From: Helicobacteraceae bacterium
GTDB lineage: Bacteria > Campylobacterota > Campylobacteria > Campylobacterales > SZUA-545
Length of the DNA: 20,591 nucleotides
Assembly (NCBI GenBank): GCA_031275395.1
Contig: JAISOU010000022.1
Location: forward strand, 1-20,591
Direction of reading: 5' to 3'
Under the pieces are notes generated by a model, which was given only the letters and a program-made list of their open reading frames with translations, was not told where the DNA came from and did no database searches. The translations under genes were made by a program, and so were the position numbers. Of the stretch, positions 7,303 through 16,075 are shown piece after piece (the first letter of the stretch is position 1; each line of letters begins with the position of its first letter).

Positions 7303-8834
7303 AACAAACGCCAATTTTAATTTTGGATTTTGGATCGCAATATACGCAACTGATCGCAAGGCGCGTCAGAGAGGCGCATATCTATTGCGAAATAGTCCCG
7401 TTTTCAACGCCGATCGACGCGATCAAGTCGCGCAATCCGCAGGGCATAATTCTAAGCGGAGGACCCGCAAGCGTTTATGATAAAGAGGCGTATCTAATCG
7501 ATCGATCTATTTTCGATCTTAATATCCCTATTCTGGGCGTTTGCTACGGAATGCAGCTAATAGCGCGTTTGCTTGGCGGCGAAGTGCTGAGATCGCCCGC
7601 AAGCGAATACGGAAAAGCGCAGATTATCGTGGGAGATTCGCCTCTCTTTGCCGATACGCCAAAAGAGCAGATCGTATGGATGAGCCACGCCGATCGCGTT
7701 ACGCGCCTACCCGAAGGATTTGTCGGGATCGCGCAGACGCAAAACGCCCCTTTTGCGGCGATCGCAAACGAAAAAAAGCGCATATACGCCCTACAGTTTC
7801 ACCCCGAAGTAGCCCATACGGTTTATGGCGCGAAAATCTTAAGCGCTTTTGCGATCAATATTTGCGGAGTAACGGCGGATTGGTCTATGCGATCTTTTGC
7901 GCAAACGCAGATAGAAAGTATCAGGGCAAAAGTCGGCGATCGCAAGGTTTTGTGCGCTTTATCGGGCGGCGTGGATAGCTCGGTCGTAGCGGCGCTGTTA
8001 TATCGCGCGATCGGCGACGGGCTTATCCCCGTTTTTGTCGATAACGGGCTTTTGCGCTTAAACGAGGCGAAACGAACCAAAGAGGTTTTCAAAGAACGCT
8101 TAAAAGTTCCGCTAATCGTGCTAGATTCAAGCGATATATTTTTAAGCCGTTTGCGCGGCGTTCGCGATCCTGAACAAAAGCGTAAAATTATCGGGCATAC
8201 GTTTATAGAGGTTTTTGAAAACGAAGCAAAAAAACATAACGATATTGCGTTTTTGGCGCAAGGTACGCTCTATCCCGACGTGATCGAATCGGTAAGCGTA
8301 AAGGGCCCGTCTAAAACCATAAAAAGCCATCACAACGTAGGCGGCTTGCCCGATTCTATGAAGTTTGAGTTGATCGAGCCTTTGCGCGAGCTTTTCAAAG
8401 ACGAGGTTAGAGAGTTAGGTTTGGAGCTTGGTTTGCCCGAAGAGGCGATATACCGCCACCCTTTTCCGGGGCCGGGTCTGGCGGTTAGAATTATGGGCGA
8501 GATTGACGATCAGAGCCTTGATCTGCTACGCAAAGCCGACGCGATTTTGCTTGAGGAGCTGAAAAAAAGCGGCGATTACCGCAAGGTTTGGCAGGCGTTT
8601 TGCGTTCTATTAAACGTGCGGAGCGTGGGCGTGATGGGCGATAACCGTACTTACGACAACGCGGTTGCGATCCGCGCCGTAGAGAGCGCCGACGCAATGA
8701 CCGCCTCGTTTGCGAGGTTGCCTTACGAGCTATTGGAAACGGTTAGCGGCAGGATTATCAACGAAGTCGCGGGTATCAATCGCGTCGTCTATGATATTAG
8801 CTCCAAACCGCCCGCCACGATCGAATGGGAGTGA
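7299..8834 (+). CDS. guaA: GMP synthase (glutamine-hydrolysing)
   Basis: Converts XMP to GMP using glutamine and ATP. The 511-residue protein has an N-terminal class I amidotransferase ([17 protein letters not shown]; nucleophile Cys82 in [12 protein letters not shown] at the catalytic His-Glu), then an ATP-pyrophosphatase domain with the P-loop [14 protein letters not shown], and the C-terminal dimerisation domain with [16 protein letters not shown] and KPPATIEWE at the end. Length is normal. The start is TTG 7299, with AAGGAAA about 8 nt upstream, overlapping the nadB stop by 4 nt; the residues after it ([13 protein letters not shown]) align with the usual GuaA N-terminus, so no longer start is needed. 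Confidence 0.97.
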   Translation: MKQTPILILDFGSQYTQLIARRVREAHIYCEIVPFSTPIDAIKSRNPQGIILSGGPASVYDKEAYLIDRSIFDLNIPILGVCYGMQLIARLLGGEVLRSPASEYGKAQIIVGDSPLFADTPKEQIVWMSHADRVTRLPEGFVGIAQTQNAPFAAIANEKKRIYALQFHPEVAHTVYGAKILSAFAINICGVTADWSMRSFAQTQIESIRAKVGDRKVLCALSGGVDSSVVAALLYRAIGDGLIPVFVDNGLLRLNEAKRTKEVFKERLKVPLIVLDSSDIFLSRLRGVRDPEQKRKIIGHTFIEVFENEAKKHNDIAFLAQGTLYPDVIESVSVKGPSKTIKSHHNVGGLPDSMKFELIEPLRELFKDEVRELGLELGLPEEAIYRHPFPGPGLAVRIMGEIDDQSLDLLRKADAILLEELKKSGDYRKVWQAFCVLLNVRSVGVMGDNRTYDNAVAIRAVESADAMTASFARLPYELLETVSGRIINEVAGINRVVYDISSKPPATIEWE

Positions 8835-8871
8835 TTTTACAATCAAGCCTAAAACCTAATTAAGGATCGAG

Positions 8872-9528
8872 TTGAGCGCTACGGGAACTAAACGCCGCGT
8901 CGTATCGTTGGGGTTGGAAGCCGAATCGGACGTGGAGGATACGATCTATCTAAGCGCGATCGAAACGGTTTTTTTAGAAGCCGCGATCGATTTAAGCGGT
9001 TTTGACGCGCTGATCTTGACTTCAAAGCGGGCGCTAAAAGCTATTGATCGAATCGATCCGTCGTGGAAAAAGCTAAAAACTTTGACGATCGGCGCGGCGA
9101 CTTCTAAGGTCGTTTGCGATCTTGGCGGCGCGGTATTTTATCAATCGGACGAACAAAACGCCGATAGATTTGCGGAAAAAATCGCGCAAAGTTTTGGCGC
9201 TCTGCGGTTTTTCTACCCTCGCGCCCGCGTCGTTTCCGGCGATCTGGAGGGGATTTTAAGGCGTTCAAACGTTTTTTTTCAAAGCGCGATCCTCTACGAA
9301 ACGCGCCCAAAAGCTATCGATCTAAGCAAAATACCCGCAAACGCCGCGATCGTATTTAGCTCGCCTAGCGTCGTCGATAGTTTCTTTTCGCAAATACGAT
9401 GGCGGGAAGGTTGGGCGGCGGTCGCGATAGGTCAAAGAACAGCGAAGGCGTTGGAGCGATACGCCCCGTATGCAATCAGTCCCAAAGCCGATCTATCAAG
9501 CGCTATAAAACTAGCCCGATCGCTTTAA
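8872..9528 (+). CDS. hemD: uroporphyrinogen-III synthase-like protein
   Basis: HemD closes and rearranges hydroxymethylbilane to uroporphyrinogen III in haem biosynthesis. This family is poorly conserved, so recognition rests on the two-lobed pattern: FDALILTSKRALKAI (about 43-57), LTIGAATSKVVCDLGG, then FYPRARVVSGDL, ILYETRP, AAIVFSSPSVVDSFF and VAIGQRTAKALE. The 218-residue length is near that of epsilonproteobacterial HemD. The start is TTG 8872 with AAGGA (8862-8866) 5 nt upstream. It begins 37 nt after guaA and may be the last gene of the nadB-guaA transcript. It ends 29 nt from the convergent glmM stop, with no clear hairpin in between. Confidence 0.8.
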   Translation: MSATGTKRRVVSLGLEAESDVEDTIYLSAIETVFLEAAIDLSGFDALILTSKRALKAIDRIDPSWKKLKTLTIGAATSKVVCDLGGAVFYQSDEQNADRFAEKIAQSFGALRFFYPRARVVSGDLEGILRRSNVFFQSAILYETRPKAIDLSKIPANAAIVFSSPSVVDSFFSQIRWREGWAAVAIGQRTAKALERYAPYAISPKADLSSAIKLARSL

Positions 9529-9557
9529 CCTATCAAATAAACGCGGTTAGTTCGAGC

Positions 9558-10895
9558 TTACGCAAATGCCTTTTTCAGTAGCGTTTCTAGCGCCAAATAT
9601 CTGACGTTCAGCTCGTTTTTGTCCGCGCCCTCTAATAAAATGCGCAATTTCATCTCCGTCCCCGAATAGCGTATTAGATGGCGAATATCCGCTTTTTCAA
9701 TCTCTTTTAGTAGATCAAAAAGCCCGTCGATTGTATCCAGAGGCTTTTTCTGCGCGACCTTGATCGCGCCCTGCTTTTGCGGAAACGGCTCGAACGGGTT
9801 AAAAACCTCGCTTGCCTTTTTGCCTTTTTTAAGCATTAGCGCGACGGCGTTTAACGCGCTGACAAGCCCGTCGCCCGTTTTAGCGTAATCGCTAAAGATA
9901 ATATGTCCGCTTTGCTCCCCGCCAAAGTTTAGCCCTTTTTGTCGCATAAGATGCAACACGTTTTTATCGCCTACGGCGGATCGGTAGAGTTTTACGCCGT
10001 TATTATCGAGATACTCCTCTAACGCGCCGTTGCTCATCGTCGTCGCCACGCAGGCGTTTTTAGCCAAAACGCCATCCTCTTTCAAAGAGACCGCAATCGC
10101 GCCTAGCAGTTTATCGCCGTCGATCTGCTCGCCGTTTTCATCGACGACGACCAGCCGATCCGAATCGCCGTCTAACGCGAAGCCAATATCCGCCCGCAAC
10201 CGTTTGACCTCGCGTATTAGCCTTTGCGGATAGAGCGCGCCGCATTCGTCGTTGATATTTAGTCCGTTTGGTTCGTCGCCCAAAACGACAAGCTCCGCGC
10301 CAAGCTCGGCAAATACGATCGGCGCGACCTTATACGCCGCCCCGTTCGCCGCGTCGATCACGATCCGCGTTCCGTGCAGGGTTAGATTGCGCGGGAAGGA
10401 GTTTTTGATATGGACGATATAGCGCCCGATCACGTCGTCGATTCGCTTTGACGATCCGATACTCGCGCCCGTTTGCTGCGCGGCGTTAATCGCTTTTTCG
10501 TCGGCGTAGATCGCTTCGATCGCCTCCTCTTGCTCGACGTCTAATTTATTGCCGTCGCGATCAAAAAACTTGATTCCGTTATCTTCAAAATGGTTGTGCG
10601 ACGCGCTGATCATCACGCCCGCGTCGCAACGCATATCGGCGGTCAAAAAGGCGATCGCGGGCGTGGGCATAGGGCCTATCTGAACGACGTTATAGCCGGC
10701 CGCCGTCAGTCCCGCCACAAGCGCGTTTTCGATCATATAACCGCTTTTGCGCGTGTCTTTGCCGACGAGTATCTTATTTGCGCGGGAGCTTTTGCGAAAG
10801 TGAATCCCAGCCGCCACGCCCAGACGGCTCACCACAAACGGCGTGAGTTTTTCGCCCGCCAAACCTCGCACCCCGTCCGTCCCGAAAAGCTCCAT
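9558..10895 (-). CDS. glmM: phosphoglucosamine mutase
   Basis: Interconverts glucosamine-6-P and glucosamine-1-P, supplying UDP-GlcNAc for peptidoglycan and LOS. The 445-residue protein has all hallmarks: [14 protein letters not shown] at the N-terminus, the phosphoserine loop MISASHN (catalytic Ser99), the Mg2+ loop [16 protein letters not shown], the sugar-binding [10 protein letters not shown] and the C-terminal phosphate-binding [18 protein letters not shown] 10895 is preceded on this strand by AAGGA about 7 nt upstream. It is separated from the divergent accessory operon by about 300 nt. In Helicobacter glmM lies beside rpsT-prfA (from memory); here the accessory operon separates them. 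Confidence 0.96.
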   Translation of the reverse strand: MELFGTDGVRGLAGEKLTPFVVSRLGVAAGIHFRKSSRANKILVGKDTRKSGYMIENALVAGLTAAGYNVVQIGPMPTPAIAFLTADMRCDAGVMISASHNHFEDNGIKFFDRDGNKLDVEQEEAIEAIYADEKAINAAQQTGASIGSSKRIDDVIGRYIVHIKNSFPRNLTLHGTRIVIDAANGAAYKVAPIVFAELGAELVVLGDEPNGLNINDECGALYPQRLIREVKRLRADIGFALDGDSDRLVVVDENGEQIDGDKLLGAIAVSLKEDGVLAKNACVATTMSNGALEEYLDNNGVKLYRSAVGDKNVLHLMRQKGLNFGGEQSGHIIFSDYAKTGDGLVSALNAVALMLKKGKKASEVFNPFEPFPQKQGAIKVAQKKPLDTIDGLFDLLKEIEKADIRHLIRYSGTEMKLRILLEGADKNELNVRYLALETLLKKAFA

Positions 10896-11054
10896 TATCG
10901 ATCCTTGTTAGAAAACTCAATTTTAACTAAGGGCGCATTAACAAGTCGTTCCACGCGCTCAAAGGAAGGTTAGCGCTTTCTTTATCAAACGCTATTTTGT
11001 CGTGATCTTAACGCAACGCGATAAGGATTGTAGGCGACAAAAGAGAATACCAAA

Positions 11055-11060
11055 TATAAT
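11055..11060 (+). promoter_or_regulatory. candidate -10 box of the accessory operon
   Basis: A perfect TATAAT in an A-rich context (CAAATATAATAACG) lies 140 nt before the first reductase gene. No -35 hexamer is evident at 16-18 nt, which is normal for Campylobacterota sigma-70 promoters. If used, it gives a leader of about 130 nt that carries both palindromes. Confidence 0.45.
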
Positions 11061-11086
11061 AACGATAAAAACGCAAATAGGCTACC

Positions 11087-11111
11087 CGCAACGAATCGAT
11101 CGTTCGTTGCG
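11087..11111. promoter_or_regulatory. inverted repeat (9-bp arms), possible operator or leader hairpin
   Basis: CGCAACGAA (11087-11095) and TTCGTTGCG (11103-11111) are perfect inverted arms around TCGATCG. It lies 27 nt after the candidate -10 and so could be a DNA-binding dyad or an RNA hairpin in the leader. No dedicated regulator gene is nearby. Confidence 0.4.
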
Positions 11112-11123
11112 ATATACCCGAAG

Positions 11124-11135
11124 GCGCAATTGCGC
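11124..11135. promoter_or_regulatory. 12-bp perfect palindrome GCGCAATTGCGC
   Basis: A perfect palindrome just 12 nt after the larger inverted repeat and 64 nt before the operon start. It could be an operator half of a double site or a coincidence; function not known. Confidence 0.3.
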
Positions 11136-11199
11136 TAGGATCGTCCGCAAGAGTCGTTTAAGAATAACGAAAACGCAAGATTTTTAGGTAAGGAGCGTT

Positions 11200-11940
11200 A
11201 TGTTAAAAGGAAAATGCGCCGTTATCACCGGCGTTTTACAGGGAATCGGGCGATCGACGCTAGAACTTTTCGCGCAAAACGGCGCGGATATATTCGCCTG
11301 CGCTTACGCCAAAACCGACGAATTTGAAGCGCGTTGCAAAAAGTTATCCGCGCAAAATCGCGTCGAAATAATTCCGATCTATTGCGATATGGCAAACAAC
11401 GAATCTATAAAAGAAGCCGCAAAAGAGATACAAAAAGCGAAAAAGCCGATCGATTCGCTGATCAATATAGCGGGGATCAACCGCGACGCGCTGTTTCAAA
11501 TGATTACGATCGATCAGTTGCAAGAAAGCTTTCAGGTTAATTTCTTTTCGCAGATTATTTTTAGCCAATATATCGCAAAACTAGCGCTTCGTAACGGCGG
11601 CGGAAGCATAGTTTTCACATCGAGCATTTCGGCGTTGGACGGCAATTACGGGCAACTTGTCTACGCCGCTTCTAAAGCCGCTCTGATCGCCGCCGCTAAA
11701 ACGATCTCTAAAGAACTTGGAAGCAAAAATATCCGCGCGAACGTTGTGGCGCCGGGCGTAATTAAAAGCGCTATGACCGCCGCGCTTTCGCCCGAAACAG
11801 TTGAAGAAAAACTAAATAAATCAGCGCTTAAGCGAATCGGCGAAACTAACGAGGTTGCAAATCTATTTATGTTCCTAGCCTCCGATCAATCGGCGCATAT
11901 TACGGGGCAGACAATCAGGATCGACGGAGGGATCGGCTGA
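11200..11940 (+). CDS. short-chain dehydrogenase/reductase, FabG-like (first of a tandem pair)
   Basis: A classical NAD(P)-dependent SDR of 246 residues. It has a TGVLQGIG cofactor motif (10-17), NIAG near residue 91, the catalytic Ser in FTSSIS, and YAASK (Tyr and Lys about residues 153 and 157), then the substrate-loop VVAPGVIKSAM and the C-terminal ITGQTIRIDGG. FabG-like enzymes reduce beta-ketoacyl thioesters or hydroxyketones; the substrate here is unknown. ATG 11200 has AAGGAG 4 nt upstream, the best ribosome binding site in the operon and consistent with its being the first gene. It ends 2 nt before its paralogue. The adenine-biased dinucleotide motif has lost the usual Asn/Arg (VLQ rather than xNR). 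Confidence 0.88.
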   Translation: MLKGKCAVITGVLQGIGRSTLELFAQNGADIFACAYAKTDEFEARCKKLSAQNRVEIIPIYCDMANNESIKEAAKEIQKAKKPIDSLINIAGINRDALFQMITIDQLQESFQVNFFSQIIFSQYIAKLALRNGGGSIVFTSSISALDGNYGQLVYAASKAALIAAAKTISKELGSKNIRANVVAPGVIKSAMTAALSPETVEEKLNKSALKRIGETNEVANLFMFLASDQSAHITGQTIRIDGGIG

Positions 11941-11942
11941 AA

Positions 11943-12686
11943 ATGAAACTTTTAGAGGGTAAAACGGCGATTATCACGGGAACAAATCGCGGTATCGGAC
12001 GCGCAATGTTGGAGGTTTTCGCGCAAAACGGCGCAAATATCTTAGCGCACGCGAGAGGCGCGACAGACGAATTTGAAGCATTTTGCCGCGATATTGGCGA
12101 AAAATACGGCGTAGAAATACGACCGCTCTATTTTGATATGACCAATTACGAAGCTATGAAAGCCGCCGCAAAAGAGATAATGGTTTCAAAAACGCCGATC
12201 GATGCGTTGATCAATAACGCCGGCATTGTCTATAATGCGCTTTTTCAAATGTCCTCTTTGGACGAGGTAAGAAAGCAGATGGAAGTTAATTTTTTCGCGC
12301 CGTTTGTTTTTACGCAACTGATCGTCAAACTAATGCTTAGGCGCAAAAGCGGCTCGATCGTCAATATTGCGTCGAGCGCCGCGTTCGACGGCAACGAAGG
12401 CAAAAGCGCTTACGGCGCGTCCAAAGCCGCGATCGTCGCTATGACAAAATCGATCGCTAGAGAGCTTGGCGCGGAGGGCATACGCGCAAACTGTATCGCG
12501 CCGGGCGTTACCGAAACCAATATGATTTTTTCTATGTCCGAGCTTATTGCCAACAGCATAAAAGATCAAAGCGATCTGCGCGCCCACGCGAAGCCTACGG
12601 ATATTGCCAAGTGCGCGGCGTTTTTAGCCTCCGATCGCGCTTCGTATATTACGGGCGCGACTATTCGCGTAGACGGCGGACTATGA
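11943..12686 (+). CDS. short-chain dehydrogenase/reductase, FabG-like (second of a tandem pair)
   Basis: 247-residue SDR with TGTNRGIG (11-18), NNAG (about 91-94), NIASSAAF containing the catalytic Ser, YGASKAA (catalytic Tyr and Lys) and ITGATIRVDGG. It is clearly a paralogue of the preceding gene: both have LE-FAQNGA after the cofactor loop, TDEFEA near residue 42, KEI-KxPID, and ALFQM after the NAG motif. The active site is intact, so both copies should be active, perhaps on different stereocentres or substrates. The start lies 2 nt after the previous stop, and the stop overlaps the transketolase ATG as ATGA (12683-12686). Confidence 0.88.
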   Translation: MKLLEGKTAIITGTNRGIGRAMLEVFAQNGANILAHARGATDEFEAFCRDIGEKYGVEIRPLYFDMTNYEAMKAAAKEIMVSKTPIDALINNAGIVYNALFQMSSLDEVRKQMEVNFFAPFVFTQLIVKLMLRRKSGSIVNIASSAAFDGNEGKSAYGASKAAIVAMTKSIARELGAEGIRANCIAPGVTETNMIFSMSELIANSIKDQSDLRAHAKPTDIAKCAAFLASDRASYITGATIRVDGGL

Positions 12687-13499
12687 ACGAGGCTATTTTG
12701 GCGGCAAAGGCGATTCGCCTCGATATTTTGCGTTTAGCTTTTGACGCGGGTAAAAGAGGCGCTCATATTGCGCCGTCGCTTTCGACTGCCGATATATTAG
12801 CCGCGTTATTTTTGCGCGTTATGCGCTTTAACGCCGCCATTAACCCCCCCCCCCCCCCCACAGAGGCTCTTAAACGATCGATTTGTTTTAAGCAAAGGAC
12901 ACGGGGCTTTAGCTTATTACGCGGCTATGTTTCAGGCGGGCTTGATGTCTAAAGAGCAGCTTGATAGTTTTGATAAAAACGGCGGCGATTTTCCCGGACA
13001 GCCTTCTAAGAGCCTTGAAAACGCGATTGCGTATTCTAGCGGTTCGCTTGGGCTTGGACTTTCTTACGGCGCGGGTTTGGCGCTAGGGGCGAAACTGCGC
13101 GGCGCAAACGAACGCGTTTTCGTCTTATTGGGCGACGGCGAATGTAACGAGGGCGCGGTTTGGGAAGCGGCTATGTTCGCCGCTCATCAACGATTAAATC
13201 TGATCGCGATCGTCGATCAAAACGGTATGCAATCCGACGGATTTTCGCGCGATATTTTAGACGTAGATTTAGAAAAAGTTTGGCGCGCTTTTGGTTGGGA
13301 AACGGTCGTTTGCGACGGGCATAATATCGACGCGCTAACCGACGCGCTTAACCGCGACGGAACGCCGAGAATTATTCTAGCCAAAACGATTAAGGGGAAG
13401 GGCGTTTCTTTTATGGAAAATAACCGCAAATGGCATCACTATTTTCTTACGCCCGAAGAGTATGAAAAAGCGAAAAACGAAGTTGAGAAAAGCCTATGA
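12683..13499 (+). CDS. transketolase N-terminal subunit, frameshifted at a C16 tract (putatively phase-variable)
   Basis: ThDP-binding half of a split transketolase. From ATG 12683 the frame reads MNEAILAAKAIRLDILRLAF through FNAAIN, then hits C16 (12844-12859). As written it continues into nonsense and stops at TAA 12950-12952. The true continuation is in the +1 frame: DRFVLSKGHGALAYYAAM, then the ThDP/Mg motif LLGDGECNEGAVWEAAM with Asn in IAIVDQN, and AKTIKGKGVSFME, ending at 13499. With 15 C (or any 3n) the frames join to give about 271 residues, the normal size for this subunit, with a Pro run in a surface loop before the conserved DRFVLSKGH. An alternative is a sequencing or assembly error in the homopolymer. 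The stop overlaps the C-subunit start as ATGA. Confidence 0.88.
12844..12859 (+). repeat. homopolymeric C tract (C16), likely contingency locus
   Basis: Sixteen consecutive C residues inside the transketolase N gene. Long G/C tracts within coding sequence are the classic substrate for slipped-strand mispairing and ON/OFF switching in Campylobacter and Helicobacter. Reading frames on both sides are otherwise intact and joined by a one-base loss (15 C) or a two-base gain (18 C). The tract encodes only prolines. Confidence 0.85.
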
Positions 13500-14467
13500 A
13501 TATAAACTCGACTACGATTAGAACATTGTCTATGTTAGGACAGCGCGGCGCTTTTGGAACGGCGCTAACGGAACTTGCCGCCAAAAACGAAAAGATCGTA
13601 GCGTTAAGCGCCGATCTGTGCAATACCGCAGGTTTAGATCGTTTTCAAAAAGCCTACCCCGATCGGTTAATTAACGTCGGAATTGCCGAACAAAATATGA
13701 TAGGCGTCGCGGCGGGAATCGCCGATAGCGGATACGTCGCTTTCGCCGCGACTTTCGCCAACTTTGCCGCGTTAAGAGCTTGCGAACAGGTCAGGCACTT
13801 TTTGGGCTATATGCAATGCAACGTAAAGCTGATAGGTTTTGGCGCGGGTTACGCGATGGAGTTTTTTGGAAATACGCACTATGGAATCGAAGATATAGCG
13901 GCGCTAAGAGCGATCGATAATTTGATTATTTTATCGCCGTCGGACGGCTTATCGGTCGTTAAATGCGTAGAGGCGGCGGCGCAGATAAACGCTCCTATTT
14001 ATATCAGACTAACGGGCGGTATGAATACGCCTATTATCTATAAAGAAGATTTTGATTTTAGCATAGGTAAAGCGGTCGAATTAAAATCGGGAAAAGAGGT
14101 TGCGATCTTTGCCTCCGGTCGCGTCGTATCAAACGCGGTTGAAGCCGCAAAGATTTTAGAAAAAGAATCGATTAGCGCCGCCGTATTTGATCTGCATACA
14201 ATTAAACCGTTAGATACTCAAACGATCGTAAATATATCAACCGAGAAAAAGCTGATCGTATCGGTCGAGGAACATAGCGTTTTCGGAGGAGTAGGCTCCG
14301 CGATCGCCGAAACGTTATCTTCACATTCTAATACGCCGCCGCTTTTACGGCTTGGGATCGATCGTTATCGCAAAGCGGGCGATTACGAATATATGATCGA
14401 ACGGGCGGGATTAAAGAGCGAGCAAATTGCAAACGCGATTAAACAAAAACTAAAGGAGAAGAGATGA
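13496..14467 (+). CDS. transketolase C-terminal subunit
   Basis: The pyrimidine-binding plus C-terminal half of the split transketolase, 323 residues. It has the catalytic glutamate in NVGIAEQNMIGVAAG (Glu65), which activates the ThDP aminopyrimidine; FAATFANFAALRACEQVR, as in split transketolases and DXS-like proteins; and a C-terminal domain with KPLDTQTI and SVEEHSVFGGVGSAIAE. Together with the preceding subunit it should transfer a two-carbon ketol group between sugar phosphates or to another aldehyde. The split form and the carrier/reductase context suggest a dedicated rather than housekeeping enzyme. It overlaps its neighbours by ATGA at both ends (13496-13499 and 14464-14467), so truncation of the upstream subunit may also lower its translation. 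Confidence 0.93.
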   Translation: MNINSTTIRTLSMLGQRGAFGTALTELAAKNEKIVALSADLCNTAGLDRFQKAYPDRLINVGIAEQNMIGVAAGIADSGYVAFAATFANFAALRACEQVRHFLGYMQCNVKLIGFGAGYAMEFFGNTHYGIEDIAALRAIDNLIILSPSDGLSVVKCVEAAAQINAPIYIRLTGGMNTPIIYKEDFDFSIGKAVELKSGKEVAIFASGRVVSNAVEAAKILEKESISAAVFDLHTIKPLDTQTIVNISTEKKLIVSVEEHSVFGGVGSAIAETLSSHSNTPPLLRLGIDRYRKAGDYEYMIERAGLKSEQIANAIKQKLKEKR

Positions 14468-14703
14468 GCGCAATAGAAAAATATACGAAAGCGTTTGTTG
14501 AAACGTTTAACGTTAGCGAGGAAGAGGCGGCGGGTTTAACCTATCAATCGATCGCCGCGTGGGATTCGGTGGGACATATGAGCCTAATTACCGCGATCGA
14601 AGAGGCGTTTGATATTATGATGGAAACGGAGGACATTATCGATCTTAGCTCTTTTGAAAAGGGCAAGGAGATTTTGGCGAAATATAATGTGGAGTTTAGC
14701 TGA
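14464..14703 (+). CDS. acyl carrier protein
   Basis: A 79-residue acidic, four-helix carrier protein. The phosphopantetheine attachment serine is Ser35 in AAWDSVGHMSL, the DSxxxM-type motif of specialised carrier proteins; an ITAIEEAFDI helix follows. It is not the fatty-acid-synthesis AcpP, which reads DSLDTVEL. It sits directly before an AMP-forming ligase, the arrangement seen when a ligase loads an acid or amino acid onto a dedicated carrier, for example in flagellin-glycan loci of Campylobacter (recalled from memory). It overlaps the transketolase C gene by 4 nt and the ligase by 17 nt. Confidence 0.92.
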   Translation: MSAIEKYTKAFVETFNVSEEEAAGLTYQSIAAWDSVGHMSLITAIEEAFDIMMETEDIIDLSSFEKGKEILAKYNVEFS

Positions 14704-16075
14704 TTTTGGCGATCGCATAGCCGCGATCGACGAGCGCTACGGCGCGTTTAGCTACGCCGATCTGCATAGGGAAACGCTACAGTTAGCGCTATGCGTTAAT
14801 CCGTCGCGGTCGCTTGCGTTTTGTCTGTGCGCCAATGAAATCGGATCGCTGATTGGCTATACGGCGTTTATCAATAATAAAACCGTTGCGTTAGCTCTTA
14901 ATTCGTCGTTAGATCGCGGACTGTTACAAACGCTGATCGATGCCTATAAACCAGCCTTCATTTGGTCGCCAAGCGATCTGATTTTTAAGGATTTTGAAAA
15001 GATATACGAATCTTTTGGCTATTCGCTTTTAAGAACTCCGTTTGAACCTTGCGAATTATTCGGCGATCTCGCGCTTTTGCTAACTACTTCCGGATCGACC
15101 GGAAGCCCAAAACTCGTGCGACAGAGCTATAGAAATATCCGCGCAAATACCGAGTCGATCATAAAGTATCTAAAAATGGACGAAACGCATAGAGCGATTA
15201 CGACCTTGCCTATGTATTACACTTACGGTTTGTCGATCATAAATACTCATCTAGCCGTCGGCGCTTCTATTGTTTTAACTAAAAAAACTTTAGCGCAAAA
15301 AGAGTTTTGGCAAGCGATTAAAGAGAATAACGTTACCAATTTTGGCGGCGTTCCATATACCTATGAAGTTCTTAAAAAACTGCGCTTTTTTCAAATGCGG
15401 CTTCCTAGCTTACGGTATATCACGCAGGCGGGCGGAAAACTAAACGTTCAAACCTGTTTAGAGTTTGCCGAAGGTTGCAAAAAGATCGGCGTTGATTTTA
15501 TCGTTATGTATGGCGCGACCGAAGCGACGGCGCGAATGAGTTACGTTCCTGCGGATAGAGCGATCAAAAAAGCGGGAACGATCGGCGTTGCGATACCAAA
15601 CGGACGCTTTGAAATTATCGGCGATCGGGGCGAAATTATTAACGAGATCGGCAAAATCGGATCGCTAATCTATTACGGCGAAAATGTAACGCTTGGTTAC
15701 GCGCAAAATAGAGAGGATTTAGCGAAAAAAGACGAAAGAAACGCAAGACTTGAAACTGGCGATCTGGCTATGATCGACGGCGAGGGTTATTATACGATTG
15801 TCGGCAGAAAATCGCGTTTTTTGAAGCTTTATGGAAATCGAGTTAATCTAGCCGAGATAGAGGCGCTATTAAGTAAAGGCGGTTTTGAAGCGGCTTGCGT
15901 CGGCGAAGACGATTGCTTGTATATCTTTTCTACAAGCGCCAATCACAAGGAGGCGATTGATTTTATCGCAAATATAACGGGGATTAACCGAGCGGCTTTT
16001 AAGACGATCCGCGTAATTAAAATACCGAGAAATGAAACGGGCAAAATCTTATATTCGGAGCTAAAATATGTATGA
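14687..16075 (+). CDS. AMP-forming acid:carrier-protein ligase (ANL superfamily)
   Basis: A 462-residue adenylate-forming enzyme. It has the P-loop-like LLLTTSGSTGSPKLVRQSY (about 125-143), the adenine/aryl motif MYGATEATARMSYVP, the hinge region ETGDLAMIDGEGYYTIVGRKSRFLKLYGNRVNLAEIE, and the catalytic lysine near the end (Lys453 in NETGKILYS). The N domain is short compared with acyl-CoA synthetases, closer to D-alanyl/amino-acid or hydroxy-acid ligases that charge small carrier proteins; the substrate cannot be read from sequence. The frame is open from TTG 14654, but ATG 14687 is preferred because it begins where homology should start and overlaps the carrier-protein gene by only 17 nt. 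Confidence 0.88.
   Translation: MWSLADFGDRIAAIDERYGAFSYADLHRETLQLALCVNPSRSLAFCLCANEIGSLIGYTAFINNKTVALALNSSLDRGLLQTLIDAYKPAFIWSPSDLIFKDFEKIYESFGYSLLRTPFEPCELFGDLALLLTTSGSTGSPKLVRQSYRNIRANTESIIKYLKMDETHRAITTLPMYYTYGLSIINTHLAVGASIVLTKKTLAQKEFWQAIKENNVTNFGGVPYTYEVLKKLRFFQMRLPSLRYITQAGGKLNVQTCLEFAEGCKKIGVDFIVMYGATEATARMSYVPADRAIKKAGTIGVAIPNGRFEIIGDRGEIINEIGKIGSLIYYGENVTLGYAQNREDLAKKDERNARLETGDLAMIDGEGYYTIVGRKSRFLKLYGNRVNLAEIEALLSKGGFEAACVGEDDCLYIFSTSANHKEAIDFIANITGINRAAFKTIRVIKIPRNETGKILYSELKYV

Larger units (their letters stand above)
10896..11199. other. 304-nt divergent intergenic region with promoter and palindromes
   Basis: It separates glmM (-) from the accessory operon (+). It is AT-richer than the flanking genes and contains a perfect TATAAT and two palindromes (listed separately). 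The short open frame 11002-11187 on the plus strand has no family resemblance and no clear ribosome binding site, so it is not called as a gene. Confidence 0.6.

Noticed and set aside
11002-11187. 61-residue ORF upstream of the first SDR
   Set aside because: Arg-rich, no recognisable family, no clear ribosome binding site, and it covers the palindromes and promoter.
12611-12952. A separate 113-residue gene on the plus strand
   Set aside because: Its first 24 codons lie inside the SDR gene, and the part after the C tract is out of the transketolase frame; only 12683 onwards up to the tract is real coding.
12927-13499. A separate 190-residue gene starting at ATG 12927
   Set aside because: It lacks the N-terminal part of transketolase, and conserved residues DRFVLSKGH lie in frame upstream of that ATG; it is the downstream part of the frameshifted gene.
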